From Nostoc sp. CHAB 5844 (GTDB lineage Bacteria; Cyanobacteriota; Cyanobacteriia; Cyanobacteriales; Nostocaceae), in assembly GCF_020829595.1 (NCBI RefSeq), contig NZ_JAIVFW010000057.1, positions 1 through 51,338 on the forward strand: DNA of 51,338 nucleotides, given 5' to 3'. The translations under genes and the position numbers were made by a program. Below, piece by piece: positions 36,086 to 43,885 of the stretch; positions within the stretch are counted from its first letter, which is position 1; each line of letters begins with the position of its first letter. The notes beneath the pieces are model-generated. The model searched no databases. It had not been told where the DNA came from and saw only the letters and a list, made by a program, of their open reading frames with translations.

Positions 36086-36375
36086 ATAACAATTTATTTT
36101 TATTTATACTTAATGAGCAAGTTGAGTAAAATCAATAAAAATATCTTATAAATTGTCACCTTAAATGAGAACTTTTCAAAGGCAGATTTTTTACCTGCTT
36201 ACCTGAAGATAAATTTTCTGTAGCGTGATTTATTTTTTAAGATTTCCTGATCTCCGATAATAATTTTTAGGAGTGTTTAGCAGAGATAAATATTCAGGAA
36301 CAACTTGTCTTCTGCATCTTGCTGTATGTCTTCTGGACATAGGTCGCAAAATCATCTAAGCTACCATCTGTTTGT

Positions 36376-36505
36376 GAATGGTCAAACAATTTTGGATTTT
36401 AGATTTGCGATTTTAGATTAAGTAAAGACTTTTAATCTAAAATTTTTCTGGGCGGGGCTTTTATCTAAGAACCATTCCAAAATCCAAAATCTAAAACTGG
36501 CAGAG
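36376..36505. repeat. fold-back repeat (GATTTTAGATT type)
   Basis: ATTTTGGATTTTAGATTTGC and GCGATTTTAGATT are answered by AATCTAAAAT and CCAAAATCCAAAATCTAAAA, an imperfect inverted repeat of about 120 bases just upstream of the 142-aa gene. The rest of the 36055-36534 gap shows no gene. Confidence 0.7.
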
Positions 36506-36534
36506 CATGAAATTTCGTTTAGGCATTTCTCAAA

Positions 36535-36963
36535 ATGGTAATTAACTCTTCCAAATGGTTGTCTGTATTAGCTAATATTCTCGCCCTTGTCATCTTTATG
36601 CCTGGGATTGCTTTAGCTACACCTCTACAAATTCATGCTAATTCTAGTGTGATTTCTGCACAATCTAACCAAGCCACCAGCAACTTCATTGCGTATTCTG
36701 ACGCTGATTTGACTCCGCAAGAACGCCAACAACTCCAAGCTTTACGTCAACGCCGCAACAAAGAAATTAATAAGATATTAAATTTAGCGCAACGGGAAAA
36801 ACTGAAAGAACAATTGCGGAGTGGCAATAACCTTTCTCAAGCTATAGAGGCTTTAGATTTACATCCAGATCAGCAAAAAATGATTAAGGCTGTTATGCAA
36901 TTGATCAACTTAAAGATGAAGGCTATTTTGTCTCGGCATTCTTTCCAAGTTGGGCAAAAATAG
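36535..36963 (+). CDS. putative periplasmic Spy/CpxP-like protein
   Basis: 142 aa. Signal peptide (WLSVLANILALVIFMPGIALA) cleaved near residue 28. The mature protein is helical with an LTPQERQQLQALRQRRNKEIN segment, then LAQREKLKEQLRSG, and a second half (LDLHPDQQKMIKAVMQLI). Two L-T-x-x-Q-like blocks in a small periplasmic helical protein are reminiscent of the Spy/CpxP fold, involved in envelope stress chaperoning. That relation is a pattern-based inference. Stand-alone gene. Confidence 0.65.
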   Translation: MVINSSKWLSVLANILALVIFMPGIALATPLQIHANSSVISAQSNQATSNFIAYSDADLTPQERQQLQALRQRRNKEINKILNLAQREKLKEQLRSGNNLSQAIEALDLHPDQQKMIKAVMQLINLKMKAILSRHSFQVGQK

Positions 36964-37060
36964 ATGTTGTAATTGACTGAGAAAAGAGTTTTATATTTGT
37001 GTTAATAGCTGTGTCAATAAAAAGCGATCGCCTACACAACACAAAAAGCGATCGCTAAAT

Positions 37061-37239
37061 TTACGCAAACATTTGACTAATTTGAACTTTAATTTCTGAA
37101 AAGGCAATCAAGGAGATTGATTCATTCTCTTCTAAAATCAATTGTTGATTATAACCAGCCAAATTCAGTTCACGGAAAACATAAACTTGACGCTGATTTA
37201 CATCTAAAATCCAGTATTCCGGAATTCCTGCTTTAGCAG
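37061..37239 (-). pseudogene. Uma2-family (DUF820) endonuclease fragment
   Basis: The minus strand reads SAKAGIPEYWILDVNQRQVY, then VFRELNLAGYNQQLI and ends QISQMFA-stop at 37061. AGIPEYWILDVNQ is the C-terminal hallmark of Uma2 proteins. An in-frame stop lies directly upstream of this segment (TCA at 37240-37242 on the plus strand). A relic of the preceding part (MRDFCR...) is in the same frame but before that stop. The N-terminal two thirds are missing. An intact Uma2 gene is at 50371. Confidence 0.75.
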
Positions 37240-37313
37240 ATCAACGACAAAAATCTCTCATTGTCTACTTTTGCAGCATCTATAATTAATCTTGCCCTAT
37301 TAAGTTCGTTACC

Positions 37314-38999
37314 ATGTCGGAAGAAGATATCCGTGCCGCAAGGCTGGAAAAAGTAGACCAGATTAAGCAGTTAGGGGCTAATCCCTATGCCTATCGTTGG
37401 GAATCTACCCATCACGCAGCCCAATTGCAAGAAGAATTTGCTGATTTAGCCAACGGTGAAGAAGTTGATTTAGAAGTTGCGATCGCCGGTCGGATTATGG
37501 CGCGGCGTGTTTTTGGTAAGTTAGCATTCTTCACCTTGCAAGACGAAACTGGCAACATACAGCTTTATCTGGAGAAAAATCGGATTCAAGAAAGCATGGC
37601 AGAGATTGATGCTGATGCTTTCAACCATCTGAAGCAACTCACAGATGCAGGCGATATTCTGGGAGTTAAAGGCACGATTAAACGGACTGAAAAGGGCGAG
37701 TTATCAGTCTACGTCAAACAATACACTATCCTCACAAAATCCCTTCTGCCCCTACCCGACAAGTGGCATGGATTGACAGATATAGCCAAGCGCTACCGTC
37801 AGCGCTACGTTGACTTGATAGTTAACCCTGAAGTCCGGCAAACTTTTCGCCGTCGCGCCCAAATTACGGCGGGTATTCGCCGCTATTTAGAACAGCGAGA
37901 TTTTCTGGAAATTGAAACGCCTGTTTTGCAAAGTGAAGCTGGCGGTGCAGATGCACGTCCCTTTGTCACTTACCACAACACCTTAGAAATGGAATTGTAT
38001 CTGCGGATTGCCACAGAACTCCATCTCAAGCGGTTAATTGTTGGTGGCTTTGAAAAAGTGTTTGAATTGGGACGGATTTTCCGTAATGAGGGAATTTCCA
38101 CCCGTCACAACCCCGAATTTACCTCCATCGAAGTTTACCTAGCCTACGCCGACTACAACGATATGATGGCGCTGACGGAAGGAATTATTACCACCGTCGC
38201 CCAAGAAGTTCTCGGTACATTGCAAATTACCTACCAAGGTGAAACAGTAGATTTAACACCACCTTGGCGACGGGTGACAATGCACGATTTAGTCAAAGAA
38301 GCTACAGGCTTAGACTTCAATTCTTTCCAAACTTTGGAAGCAGCAAAAACAGCAGCTAAAAATGCTGGGCTTGTCAACATCCAAGAAGTGGCATCAATTG
38401 GCAAACTATTAAATGAAGCCTTTGAGCAAAAGGTAGAAGAAAATTTAATTCAGCCTACCTTTGTCATTGACTATCCCGTAGAAATTTCACCACTAGCCAA
38501 GCCTCACCTTTCTCAACCAGGTTTAGTAGAAAGATTCGAGTTATTTATTGTCGGACGCGAAGCCGCCAACAGCTTCTCAGAATTGACAGATCCCATCGAC
38601 CAAAGAGAACGTCTAGAAGCCCAAGCCGCCCGCAAAGCCGCTGGTGACTTAGAAGCCCAAGGCGTAGACGAAGACTTTCTCACCGCCTTGGAATATGGAA
38701 TGCCACCTACAGCCGGTCTAGGTATTGGAATTGATCGGTTGGTGATGTTATTGACTGACTCTGCCAGTATTCGGGATGTCATAGCTTTCCCCTTACTCAA
38801 ACCTGAAGGCAGCTTTATTAAGGAATTTAGCTATGATTCAACAACTCAAACACTGACTATTGAATTTGATAGCGGAAGTGTTTACGAATATTTCAAAGTC
38901 CCTTCTAATGTCAAGGAAGACTTAGACAATGCACCGTCTAAAGGTCAATACTTTAATAAGTTTATTAAAGGGAAATTTAAGTATGAACAATTAAGTTGA
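37314..38999 (+). CDS. lysS: class II lysyl-tRNA synthetase with C-terminal KTSC domain
   Basis: 561 aa. OB-fold anticodon-binding domain at ~50-150 ([32 protein letters not shown]). Catalytic motif 1 ([16 protein letters not shown]), motif 2 ([20 protein letters not shown]) and motif 3 ([13 protein letters not shown]) are all present. Ordinary LysRS ends soon after FPLLKPE (~residue 500). Here about 60 residues follow, with [14 protein letters not shown]524-E-Y526 is the YxY core of the KTSC domain, named for its place at LysRS C-termini and suspected to bind RNA. ATG at 37314. Charges tRNA-Lys. Confidence 0.97.
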   Translation: MSEEDIRAARLEKVDQIKQLGANPYAYRWESTHHAAQLQEEFADLANGEEVDLEVAIAGRIMARRVFGKLAFFTLQDETGNIQLYLEKNRIQESMAEIDADAFNHLKQLTDAGDILGVKGTIKRTEKGELSVYVKQYTILTKSLLPLPDKWHGLTDIAKRYRQRYVDLIVNPEVRQTFRRRAQITAGIRRYLEQRDFLEIETPVLQSEAGGADARPFVTYHNTLEMELYLRIATELHLKRLIVGGFEKVFELGRIFRNEGISTRHNPEFTSIEVYLAYADYNDMMALTEGIITTVAQEVLGTLQITYQGETVDLTPPWRRVTMHDLVKEATGLDFNSFQTLEAAKTAAKNAGLVNIQEVASIGKLLNEAFEQKVEENLIQPTFVIDYPVEISPLAKPHLSQPGLVERFELFIVGREAANSFSELTDPIDQRERLEAQAARKAAGDLEAQGVDEDFLTALEYGMPPTAGLGIGIDRLVMLLTDSASIRDVIAFPLLKPEGSFIKEFSYDSTTQTLTIEFDSGSVYEYFKVPSNVKEDLDNAPSKGQYFNKFIKGKFKYEQLS

Positions 39000-39037
39000 G
39001 ATATGGATTTGTTGAAATACAGCTAGTAAATTGGCAA

Positions 39038-39132
39038 GGCTAAAGTTGTGCATTAGCCGTAGGTTGGGTTGAGCATCAGCGAAACCCAACACCAAGATTA
39101 ATGTTGGTTTTCCTTACGTTAACCCAACCTAC
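39038..39132 (+). terminator. lysS downstream hairpin plus dispersed GTAGGTTGGGTT palindrome
   Basis: GGCTAA...TTAGCC (39039-39058) runs directly into GTAGGTTGGGTT...AACCCAACCTAC (39059-39132), followed by ATTTTTTT. The second element is a long copy of the dispersed palindrome also found at 32982 and 48665. Together they probably end lysS transcription. Confidence 0.6.
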
Positions 39133-39202
39133 ATTTTTTTGCTACGTATATTTCAAAAATCAAATAAGAGTCCTATATATAATTACGAATTACGAATTAG
39201 GA

Positions 39203-39937
39203 TTAAATCTGCACCACAATTTTAATTTCCTCAAGTTGTTGCTTTAACCAAGCAGAAAACAAAACTCCGAGAATTTTAGAGCGCAGTGCTTCGTCTAAAT
39301 GAGGCTGAATAATTTCTTCAACCCAAATCAAATGAACTCCTTTTTGTGTGAGAATTGGCTTGAGAATTTGCGGCGGATGAGCAGTAAAAACGCAAGCTGC
39401 AATCTCCGGACTAAAATTGCTACGGCATCGTATCCCGCAATATCCACCAACGCGGCGTAATTCTGGTTCTTGTATGTATTGGTGAGCAATGTCTTGGAAA
39501 GATATTTTATTTGCTTGCAGTGCATAAAACAGTTTCCAAGCTAAGTCTTCGTCATCTAAAACAACTTCATAAGTTATGGATGTAGCATAATCGAGTTGAT
39601 GTGCAGAAAAGAAAGGTTCGGCTTGCTCTGCAAAAAGATGATGAGCTAACTTTGCAGAAAGCAAGGAAATTTGAACTAATTCTTTGAACTCATTTAGAGA
39701 AAGATAATGTTTTTCTAGCCATGCTTCGGTATCTTTAGCTTTGATAAGTTTTTTTAGCGATCGCATATTATCTGCTGCCTGCTGAAGCTCTCCTGCCTTA
39801 ATTTTTATACCTGCTTTATCAGCTGCATCAGCAATAATTTTACGAGTAGCTATTGCTTCAATCATATCTGGAAGTTGGCAAGAAAGCTTTATTTGATACA
39901 GAATATCTTCAGGAGTAATAATAAAAAAATCAGTCAT
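39203..39937 (-). CDS. parvulin-type peptidylprolyl isomerase (SurA/PrsA-like, no signal peptide)
   Basis: 244 aa. N-terminal helical SurA-N-like domain (~1-115: IATRKIIADAADKAGIKIK, LKKLIKAKDTEAWLEKHYLS). A parvulin-like domain follows (~120-225: SITYEVVLDDEDLAWKLFYAL, VGGYCGIRCRSNFSPEIAACVF, LKPILTQKGVHLIWVEE). No signal peptide or membrane anchor, so cytosolic. Related proteins occur in cyanobacterial gene clusters for secretion of GG-leader peptides, where they may keep precursors soluble. Here it follows the HTH gene by 113 bases and lies 1.2 kb from the HopA1 operon, all on the same strand. Confidence 0.8.
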   Translation of the reverse strand: MTDFFIITPEDILYQIKLSCQLPDMIEAIATRKIIADAADKAGIKIKAGELQQAADNMRSLKKLIKAKDTEAWLEKHYLSLNEFKELVQISLLSAKLAHHLFAEQAEPFFSAHQLDYATSITYEVVLDDEDLAWKLFYALQANKISFQDIAHQYIQEPELRRVGGYCGIRCRSNFSPEIAACVFTAHPPQILKPILTQKGVHLIWVEEIIQPHLDEALRSKILGVLFSAWLKQQLEEIKIVVQI

Positions 39938-40050
39938 TACTTAATTCCTGTTTTTTTAATAAAGCGCCAATTTCTAGATTATGTTGTTAAAATTACTATC
40001 ACTATTTCAACGACATAATCTAAAAATATCCACTCTTTTTTGCCAATGTA

Positions 40051-40674
40051 TTAGTGATAAGTAGCAACAAAATTGAGTAACTCCTCAAAACTATTAGGCT
40101 CACAGGTAAATTGCAGGTCTCCTATAATAATTTCCGAATCTTGAATATCAGCAGTTTCTTGTTTAAGGCTATTGTTTCTTTGTTTTGTAGACAGTCCCAT
40201 TTGTTTAAGTAAACGGCTGATGTGGCGTTCGGTAATTTTAATTCCAATTTCATTGGCTAAATGTTTACTTAACCATTGTGCTGTCCAGCTTTGAAATGGA
40301 TAGCCATAATCATGAGGACTATGAGTTACCAATTCTTTCAAGCGTTCGATATATTGCTCGTTAACACTTTTTGGCCTGCCTATCTTTTGCTCCTGCCATT
40401 GGTGAGCTAACCCAGCTTTTGCTACACTGCTCCAATACCGCGCCATATGGTAAGAACAACCTAATATTTGACAAATTTTGCTTGGAGATTTACCCTGATC
40501 AGCTAACAACATAATTTCGATGCGACGACGGTATTCAGGTTGTAAACATGCTTGGAGATTTTTTAACAAAACTTTTTGCTGAAAAGGTGTTAAAAACTTG
40601 CTGATATTAACGTTATAGTTTTCAAAATCTTGAAATTGCTTGATTTCATGTGACATAGATCTTACAAACCTCAT
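40051..40674 (-). CDS. HTH DNA-binding protein related to IS630 transposase N-termini
   Basis: 207 aa (ATG 40674; MSHEIKQFQDF at 40656 is an alternative start). Residues ~45-150 contain two HTH segments as in IS630 transposases: RRIEIMLLADQGKSPSKICQILGC then a winged/homeodomain-like second part ERLKELVTHSPHDYGYPFQSWTA...ISRLLKQMGLS. Where the DDE nuclease would start there is instead a ~45-residue tail (DSEIIIGDLQFTCEPNSFEELLNFV) with no catalytic residues. The frame is undisturbed, so it looks like a domesticated transposase HTH used as a regulator. Its neighbours suggest control of the peptide/HopA1/PPIase genes. Confidence 0.75.
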   Translation of the reverse strand: MRFVRSMSHEIKQFQDFENYNVNISKFLTPFQQKVLLKNLQACLQPEYRRRIEIMLLADQGKSPSKICQILGCSYHMARYWSSVAKAGLAHQWQEQKIGRPKSVNEQYIERLKELVTHSPHDYGYPFQSWTAQWLSKHLANEIGIKITERHISRLLKQMGLSTKQRNNSLKQETADIQDSEIIIGDLQFTCEPNSFEELLNFVATYH

Positions 40675-40921
40675 CCAAATAGAAAAAGCATTCCAAATTG
40701 GTGTTTTTGCAATAACATCTGTTAATTTTGTCTGCTTAGCTCAATAGAAAATTTGTTAACTTTATCTTATTAAATTACTTTTATCAATCACAGCCATAAA
40801 TAGTAGTAAATAGTTTAGTGATTTTTTCTTTAATTTATATCCTGAGAAAGATTTAAATTATCAGTTAATTAGTAAGGTAAATAAAACACTTACTTTCTCG
40901 AAAATCCAAAGTTAAACAATT

Positions 40922-40966
40922 AAAAAAAGCCCTTAGTCTAAGATAAATACTTAAGGCTAAGGACAC
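40922..40966 (-). terminator. terminator of the peptide-HopA1 operon
   Basis: On the minus strand GTCCTTAGCCTTAAG pairs imperfectly with CTTAGACTAAGGGC and is followed by TTTTTTT. It is about 130 bases past the HopA1-family stop and before the HTH gene, so the HTH and PPIase genes are probably separate transcripts. Confidence 0.75.
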
Positions 40967-41096
40967 TTATTAAAGGCTAACAATCATAAATAAATATACA
41001 ATTAACATTTTTGTGCCTAGGATTTAGTTCAAAAATAAGCTAATTTTAGTTAGTTCGTTCTATTACACCCTAGAATTAGCAGTTTGACACAAAAGA

Positions 41097-42218
41097 TTAT
41101 AAAGCTAATGGTGTATAAATATCTTGAGAATTGAAATTAAGATAAGGACGTTGCAATTCAATTCTCTGTGAGGCAAATTGTTTAAGCATTAAAGCTACAC
41201 GATTTTCTTTTGATTCATCTCCTTGTTGCAAAGCTTCTAGTAAAGCATTGGTAACAATTTGGCAACGATTTATGCCAAAACTTTCTCTTTCAGAAAATTT
41301 ATTATCTGGTTCCTCTGCAAGAGCGACTCCTGGTGCGAGTAACTTTGTAAATAGTGGTATTTCCAATCTAAAATGCAATTTATAGTTTACATAAATATCT
41401 TGCAACACTTGTTGAATAATTGGATATTTAGTTTTCTCAAAGTAAAGCACTGCTGTATCGGAGCGTTCGTAGTCTGAAGGATTGTAAAGTGCTTTAAAAG
41501 TAAAAGGAATAAACATTGTGTTGAGTTGATGTGTGAGGCTGCTCATAACTGCAACTGCACCTTCAGGACTTAAATTAAAGTAAACACGCACAAGGTGGGA
41601 ATCGATCGCAGTATCAGCACGTCTTGATACTCCGGCATTGCCAACCGCCATGTAAAAACCGTTCTGCACTAAATTGCGAGGCATCTTGACGGCAACTATA
41701 TCTCCCGCGATCGCATTTTGTTCTGCATCTCGAAGATGGCGATCGCGTTCTATATGCAAAGTCAAGTCACCTTTTTTCACCGCAACAGTGCGATCGCTTT
41801 CTTTTACTAAAACTTGCCAACCGGGGTCAAAGTAGCCTATACCTTTATTGGACAAGTGTAATTGCTCATAAAACTCCACATCTACTCCAAGATAAGTATT
41901 GTTCTCTAAATTCTTGGGCATTGTCGAATCCATTGGATTTATATCTAAAGACAGAGCAGTTCTGCCAGCGCCGTTATAGTAAATACTGTAGAGAAAATTG
42001 CACAATTGTGAATTAAGAAACTTTTGCTGAAGGTTTAATGGTAATCGCTGAAAACGTAATACTGCCTCATCTGGAAGTTTTAAAGGTTTGTAATTTGGAT
42101 GGGAAATACAAAAGTTAGATTGAATCTGAACCTTAGTAGCTATATCTTCCAGTGTATTTAGTAATGTTTGGCTCGGAGTATTTGCAGTTGGCAATATCGA
42201 TGAATTTAGCAATTGCAT
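41097..42218 (-). CDS. HopA1-family protein
   Basis: 373 aa, no signal peptide. Segments I recognise from the cyanobacterial HopA1 family: N-terminal LLNTLEDIATKVQI, LQQKFLNSQLCNFLYSIYYNG, LGVDVEFYEQLHLSNKGIGYFDPGW, MPRNLVQNGFYMAVGNAG, RVYFNLSPEGAVAVM. Near residue 310 it has PLFTKLLAPGVALAEEP...ESFGINRCQIV. HopA1 was first known as a Pseudomonas type III effector. Homologues in actinobacterial RiPP clusters (thioamitide, class V lanthipeptide) act with a kinase-like partner as phospho-Ser/Thr lyases. It is 63 bases downstream of two GG-leader peptide genes on the same strand. No kinase is visible nearby. The lyase role here is inference. Confidence 0.78.
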   Translation of the reverse strand: MQLLNSSILPTANTPSQTLLNTLEDIATKVQIQSNFCISHPNYKPLKLPDEAVLRFQRLPLNLQQKFLNSQLCNFLYSIYYNGAGRTALSLDINPMDSTMPKNLENNTYLGVDVEFYEQLHLSNKGIGYFDPGWQVLVKESDRTVAVKKGDLTLHIERDRHLRDAEQNAIAGDIVAVKMPRNLVQNGFYMAVGNAGVSRRADTAIDSHLVRVYFNLSPEGAVAVMSSLTHQLNTMFIPFTFKALYNPSDYERSDTAVLYFEKTKYPIIQQVLQDIYVNYKLHFRLEIPLFTKLLAPGVALAEEPDNKFSERESFGINRCQIVTNALLEALQQGDESKENRVALMLKQFASQRIELQRPYLNFNSQDIYTPLAL

Positions 42219-42281
42219 ATTTTTCTGTTTGTAATTAAAGCAGTCGATTATGAATTAGACAGCAAGCTTGAATATCATTGC

Positions 42282-42530
42282 TCAGTTCTGCGATCGCGAT
42301 TTAGAACTATCAATAAATAACTTGACTAGTGACACAATATTATGGATAGCAAATCCAACTAACGCATATTCCAATAACTTTCTTTCAAAGCTACTATCCT
42401 TAGAATAACCGTTGCTGTTACCTCCATGTATGATGATGGAATCTGTATCAGACAGTTCTTGTAAAAAGTTTTCATAATTATGAAATAATTCAGCACGATT
42501 AAATTGGAGTTTAGCTAACATTCTATTCAT
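42282..42530 (-). CDS. double-glycine leader peptide precursor 2
   Basis: 82 aa. Leader residues 1-37: AELFHNYENFLQELSDTDSI, ending H-G36-G37. The predicted core after Gly-Gly is 45 residues (NSNGYSKDSSFERKLLEYAL..., then AIHNIVSLVKLFIDSSKSR), Ser-rich and without Cys or Thr. AAAGAG lies before the ATG with proper spacing. It is paralogous to the upstream peptide in both leader (same length, same ELF...E-x-F-[VL]-Q-[DE]-L-x-D-T-D pattern) and core (KLLE...NIVS). It is likely a substrate for a C39-type peptidase/ABC exporter not found in the window, possibly modified by the adjacent HopA1 protein. Confidence 0.8.
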   Translation of the reverse strand: MNRMLAKLQFNRAELFHNYENFLQELSDTDSIIIHGGNSNGYSKDSSFERKLLEYALVGFAIHNIVSLVKLFIDSSKSRSQN

Positions 42531-42684
42531 TGCTTTTGCTCTTTAGATAAAAATTGATTTTATTATTAGACTAATTAATTTGAGCAGGATAAAGAAATTA
42601 AAAGCTTAATCCTGCTCATTAGATCATTAGACTAGGATTCAGCAATCACAAGCTGAACTCTATTTAATAGGAAGATTTTAACTA

Positions 42685-42954
42685 TTACTCACCACCACCA
42701 GTGCCACCACCAGCGCCGCCACCAGCGCCGCCACCAGGAATACCGCCGCCAGCACCGCTAAATGTCTTAGCTATAGAAACAATATTATTCAGTGCATATA
42801 CATTTACACCGAATTCTAGCAATTTGTCGATGCCGGGGCCATATCCTCCCTGCAAGTTCATAGCATCTGTATCAGCTAAGTCTTGCACAAAACTTTCAGA
42901 ATCTACAAATAGTTCAGAACCAGCAGGATTCAATCCCAAATTTTTGGTATTCAT
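42685..42954 (-). CDS. double-glycine leader peptide precursor 1 with glycine-rich tail
   Basis: 89 aa. Leader residues 1-37 contain SELFVDSESFVQDLADTDAM and end Q-G36-G37. The core is 52 residues: YGPGIDKLLEFGVNVYALNN, IVSIAKTFSGA and then a Gly-rich tail (GGGIPGGGAGGGAGGG...). No Cys. A GAGG ribosome site precedes the ATG (TTTGAGGAAAAACTGATCATG). It is the first gene of the minus-strand set, 154 bases ahead of peptide 2. The leader is of the bacteriocin-type GG class; the Gly tail resembles microcin B17-like or cell-surface glycine-rich extensions, but no azole-forming genes are seen. Confidence 0.82.
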   Translation of the reverse strand: MNTKNLGLNPAGSELFVDSESFVQDLADTDAMNLQGGYGPGIDKLLEFGVNVYALNNIVSIAKTFSGAGGGIPGGGAGGGAGGGTGGGE

Positions 42955-43260
42955 GATCAGTTTTTCCTCAAACTAAATTTGGTCAAACGGTTAGTATCTG
43001 TTAGAAATTAAGCTTGATTTGCTTAACTTTACACTTGCATTATTAGCCGGAAAAACTTAATTTACAAGCAAGAAAATTTGATTTATTCGACCCAAATTGA
43101 CTAATTATGTCGAAGTCAACATTTAAATATGTCTTTGGAATTTCTATTCCTGTTTCGGTTTTGAAAAATTTCTTTTAATTAATAGAACTAGAGTTAATTG
43201 TGGTATATATACAGGTAAAAAAGTCACAATTTAATCAGGACGCACAGATTAATGTGCGCC
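42955..43260. promoter_or_regulatory. upstream region of the peptide operon
   Basis: About 300 AT-rich bases before the first GG-leader gene, presumably with its promoter. No further GG-leader peptide or tRNA was found. A small stem GGACGCAC...GTGCGCCC occurs near 43238-43261. Confidence 0.45.
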
Positions 43261-43299
43261 CTTATGATAAATCTATCTTTATCAGAGGATGTTTGAAAA

Positions 43300-43615
43300 G
43301 TAATGGGCGAATATAATTCGCTACTACACAAACTCTCGTCCCTGACGCTCGTGCCTCGCTACCGCTACGAAGATCAGGTTCACAGTCGCCTGCGGAGAAG
43401 CCAGCGACGGGTACGTAGGGGGTTTCCACGCCACTTCCTTCAACGAGGGGAACCCTCGCAACGGAGTGGCTCCCCATGAGCGACTGGCGTTGGAAACCAA
43501 GAGGCAGCGCTGTCTCACCGCCTGCGCGGACTCATAGAATTAAAGTTTTAGAACCCTCGTAGGCGGGTTTTGTCTATGTAGCTGCGACTTCAGTCGCTAA
43601 GGCTAGGTATGAAAT
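43300..43615. repeat. nested G+C-rich palindromic repeat elements
   Basis: GGGCGAATATAATTCGC begins a stretch that turns abruptly G+C-rich (CCCTGACGCTCGTGCCTCGC, GGAACCCTCGCAACGGAGTGG), then a second unit (AACCCTCGTAGGCGGGTTTT, GTAGCTGCGACTTCAGTCGC). Both are of the dispersed Nostocales intergenic type. The base composition contrasts with flanking AT-rich DNA. Short ORFs within it are artefacts. 43616-43885 holds only a non-coding, gene-fragment-like stretch with stops. Confidence 0.7.
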
Positions 43616-43885
43616 TAGATTTCTCAGACATCTTTATCAGAGTTTTACAGCAGTGTTATCACTCTCGACGAGTGGAGGCTTTTCTGGAAATGGCGAAGGT
43701 ATGAGGAATTCAAGACATAATTAGACAAGTTTTGTCTTTAAAAGAGACAAATAAGCTTGCTATTACACGTTTTAGCTAATCAAGTAGAAGCCGAAATAAC
43801 AGCATATTCGGAGATTTAAGGTTATAAATGCTTGTTTAGCTTGATATATTATGTGTAAGGTCATTGTAATGGCATGACAAGCTGA

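Noticed and set aside
42701-42976. Pro-rich ORF opposite the first GG-leader peptide
   Set aside because: It is the complement of the glycine-rich tail (Gly codons read as Pro); the minus strand has the ribosome site and leader motif.
43262-43518. Two overlapping short ORFs with SGVETPYVP and SWGATPLRGFPS text
   Set aside because: They come from dispersed G+C-rich repeat DNA that gives the same translations in many cyanobacterial intergenic regions.
43640-43800. Gene-like stretch (FIRVLQQCYHSRRVEAFLEMAKV then stop, LSLKETNKLAITR)
   Set aside because: Broken by stops within 30 codons and not matched to any family I recognise; too weak to call a pseudogene.
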